Positions 60,124-61,965 of a stretch of 61,965 nucleotides of DNA are shown piece after piece. How positions within the stretch are numbered: position 1 is the stretch's first letter; every line of letters starts with the position of its first letter. This DNA comes from an uncultured Flavobacteriales bacterium (GTDB lineage Bacteria > Bacteroidota > Bacteroidia > Flavobacteriales_D > Crocinitomicaceae). The DNA is taken from positions 1-61,965 of the forward strand of contig CALKHF010000002.1 of NCBI GenBank assembly GCA_938092255.1. Direction: 5' to 3'. The notes below the pieces were generated by a model. That model was given only the letters and a program-made list of their open reading frames with translations, was not told where the DNA came from and ran no database searches. Made by a program: the position numbers and the translations under genes.

Positions 60124-61965
60124 AAAACACAAAAATCCTAGTACTCTCCGTTTTTCTTTTCGTTATTTCTTTAGCGCAAGGACAAAAAAAGTTTGCTCAA
60201 ATTGAAGAGCTTATCCCTACACCAAACGAATACCGAAATGCTGCAGGTGCCCCTGGATACAATTATTATCAGCAGCAAGCAGACTACAAAATGAATATCG
60301 TTATTGATGATGATACACAAATTTTGAAAGGTGACGAAGTCATTACTTACACGAACAATTCACCAGACGCCCTCAATTATTTATGGCTTCAATTAGATCA
60401 AAATCTTTTCTCCAAAACTTCAGATACCAAACTTATCCAAGTGGAGAAAATGGAAGATTTTAGAGACATCAGTCAATTGAAAAGAAAAATGTTTGACTAT
60501 GATGGAGGTTTTAAGATCGAAGATGTTACAAGCCTTAATGGAGTCAATTTGAAATATTCGATAAACAAAACTATGCTCCGAATTGACTTGGATAAACCAC
60601 TTAAAACTGGGGCAAGTATTTCTTTTAAAATTAATTGGTGGTATAACATCAATGACCGAATGGCGGTTGGCGGTCGATCCGGTTACGAATATTTTGAAAA
60701 AGAGGACAACTACATCTATACAGTAGCACAGTTTTTTCCAAGAATGTGTGTTTATGACGATGTTTCAGGTTGGCAAAACAAGCAATTCCTAGGGAGAGGT
60801 GAATTTACCCTTCCTTTTGGAAATTATGATGTTTCAATAACTGTTCCATCTGACCATATCCTTGGAGCCACAGGAGAGCTTCAAAATACTTCTTCCATTT
60901 TGTCAACAGTCCAAAGAAAAAGATTAGAACAAGCAAAGAAATCGGATTCTCCCGTGTTTATTGTCAATGAAGAAGAAGCAAAGTCTTCGGAAGTCGATCA
61001 TAGCAAATCCACTAAAACATGGAAGTTTAAAGCGATAAACGTAAGAGATTTTGCCTTTGCATCTTCAAGAAAATTCATTTGGGATGCCCAAAACACTACT
61101 GTTGGTGGAAAAGATGTTTTGTGCATGTCTTATTATCCTAAAGAAGGAAATCCGTTGTGGGAGAGGTATTCTACAAAGCTTGTCGCACATACTGTACAAA
61201 CCTATTCCAAATTTACAGTGGATTACCCATATCCAGTCGCCATTTCAGTTCATTCCAAATCCATCGGTATGGAATATCCAATGATTTGCTTTAATGGAGG
61301 AAGACCTGAAGCTGATGGCACATATTCTGAAAGAACAAAATATGGAATGTGGGGTGTCATTATACACGAGGTTGGCCACAACTTTTTTCCAATGATTATA
61401 AATTCAGATGAGCGCCAATGGACATGGATGGATGAAGGACTAAATACCTTTGTTCAATATTTAACAGAACAAGAATGGGAGCGTGACTATCCCTCGAGAA
61501 GAGGCCCGGCATATAAAATTGCTGATTACATGAAAGGAGATAAATCAAATATTTCACCAATTATGACCAATTCAGAGTCCATTTGGCAATTTGGAAACAA
61601 TGCATACGGAAAACCTGCAACCGCCTTAAATATACTGCGGGAAACAGTTATGGGTCGTGAGCTTTTTGACTACGCCTTTAAAACATATTGTGAAAGATGG
61701 AAATTTAAACACCCAACACCTGCTGATTTTTTCAGAACAATGGAAGACGCATCTGCAGTTGACTTAGATTGGTTTTGGAGAGGTTGGTTTTACAGCACGG
61801 ACCATGTTGATATATCATTAGAATCTGTAAAGCTTTTTCAATTAAATACCCAAAACCCAATAGAAGAAAAAGCCTTTCAAAAAGAACAAAACGATGCAAA
61901 AGATGACTTCAAAGGAGATCTTGAGAATAAAAAATCAATCAAAGAAACCATAAATGAAAAGGATA
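60120..61965 (+). CDS. M1-family metallopeptidase, C-terminally truncated by window edge
   Basis: Manual translation from ATG 60120: MKNTKILVLSVFLFVISLAQGQ...GVIIHEVGHNFFPMI...WTWMDEGLNTFVQYL (HEXXH plus downstream Glu); open to window end. Confidence 0.93.
   Translation, partial: MKNTKILVLSVFLFVISLAQGQKKFAQIEELIPTPNEYRNAAGAPGYNYYQQQADYKMNIVIDDDTQILKGDEVITYTNNSPDALNYLWLQLDQNLFSKTSDTKLIQVEKMEDFRDISQLKRKMFDYDGGFKIEDVTSLNGVNLKYSINKTMLRIDLDKPLKTGASISFKINWWYNINDRMAVGGRSGYEYFEKEDNYIYTVAQFFPRMCVYDDVSGWQNKQFLGRGEFTLPFGNYDVSITVPSDHILGATGELQNTSSILSTVQRKRLEQAKKSDSPVFIVNEEEAKSSEVDHSKSTKTWKFKAINVRDFAFASSRKFIWDAQNTTVGGKDVLCMSYYPKEGNPLWERYSTKLVAHTVQTYSKFTVDYPYPVAISVHSKSIGMEYPMICFNGGRPEADGTYSERTKYGMWGVIIHEVGHNFFPMIINSDERQWTWMDEGLNTFVQYLTEQEWERDYPSRRGPAYKIADYMKGDKSNISPIMTNSESIWQFGNNAYGKPATALNILRETVMGRELFDYAFKTYCERWKFKHPTPADFFRTMEDASAVDLDWFWRGWFYSTDHVDISLESVKLFQLNTQNPIEEKAFQKEQNDAKDDFKGDLENKKSIKETINEKD

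Noticed and set aside
61051-61284. 77-aa ORF at the window end
   Set aside because: Out-of-frame within the M1 peptidase that starts at 60120 and runs off the window.
1-61965. Search for tRNA, rRNA, insertion sequences, toxin-antitoxin or phage defence genes
   Set aside because: No convincing cloverleaf, transposase or defence-type protein was seen by eye; a tRNAscan/ISfinder/PADLOC run would be needed to exclude them formally.

Overview
The window looks like a low-GC Bacteroidetes chromosome (Flavobacteriales-like, judged from protein character, T9SS sorting signals and TAnnTTTG promoter boxes). Positions 1-18.85 kb hold a dense, co-oriented capsule/exopolysaccharide locus: methyltransferases, DegT aminotransferase, Wzx flippase, several glycosyltransferases, a Wzy-like polymerase, hexapeptide acyltransferase, ATP-grasp enzyme, a T9SS-type surface protein, initiating sugar transferase, Wza-like export protein and Wzc-like tyrosine autokinase. 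The rest is mostly housekeeping: exoIII, MazG, MoxR, two SurA-like PPIases, guaB, HD hydrolase, PorX-like T9SS regulator, SufS/SufE/DUF59, OmpA with a PET-repeat linker, M20 amidohydrolase, a LuxE-like protein, hemH, ahcY, aconitase, PPase, serC/serA, and a C-terminally truncated M1 peptidase at the window edge. The most unusual object is the 1311-aa secreted T9SS protein at 51464-55399. It carries a phosphohistidine-swivel-like motif followed by a PPDK_N/ATP-grasp-like domain, in the order of plant glucan water dikinase rather than PEP synthase, and is fused to adhesion-type repeats. Other points: an orphan LRR-protein leader overlapping a histidine phosphatase gene, an ATP-grasp enzyme inside the polysaccharide locus, variable low-complexity repeats in OmpA and Wzc, and an inverted repeat in the only sizeable gap of the glycosyltransferase run. 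No rRNA, tRNA, CRISPR array or transposase was recognised. All calls come from reading the sequence; no database search was run.
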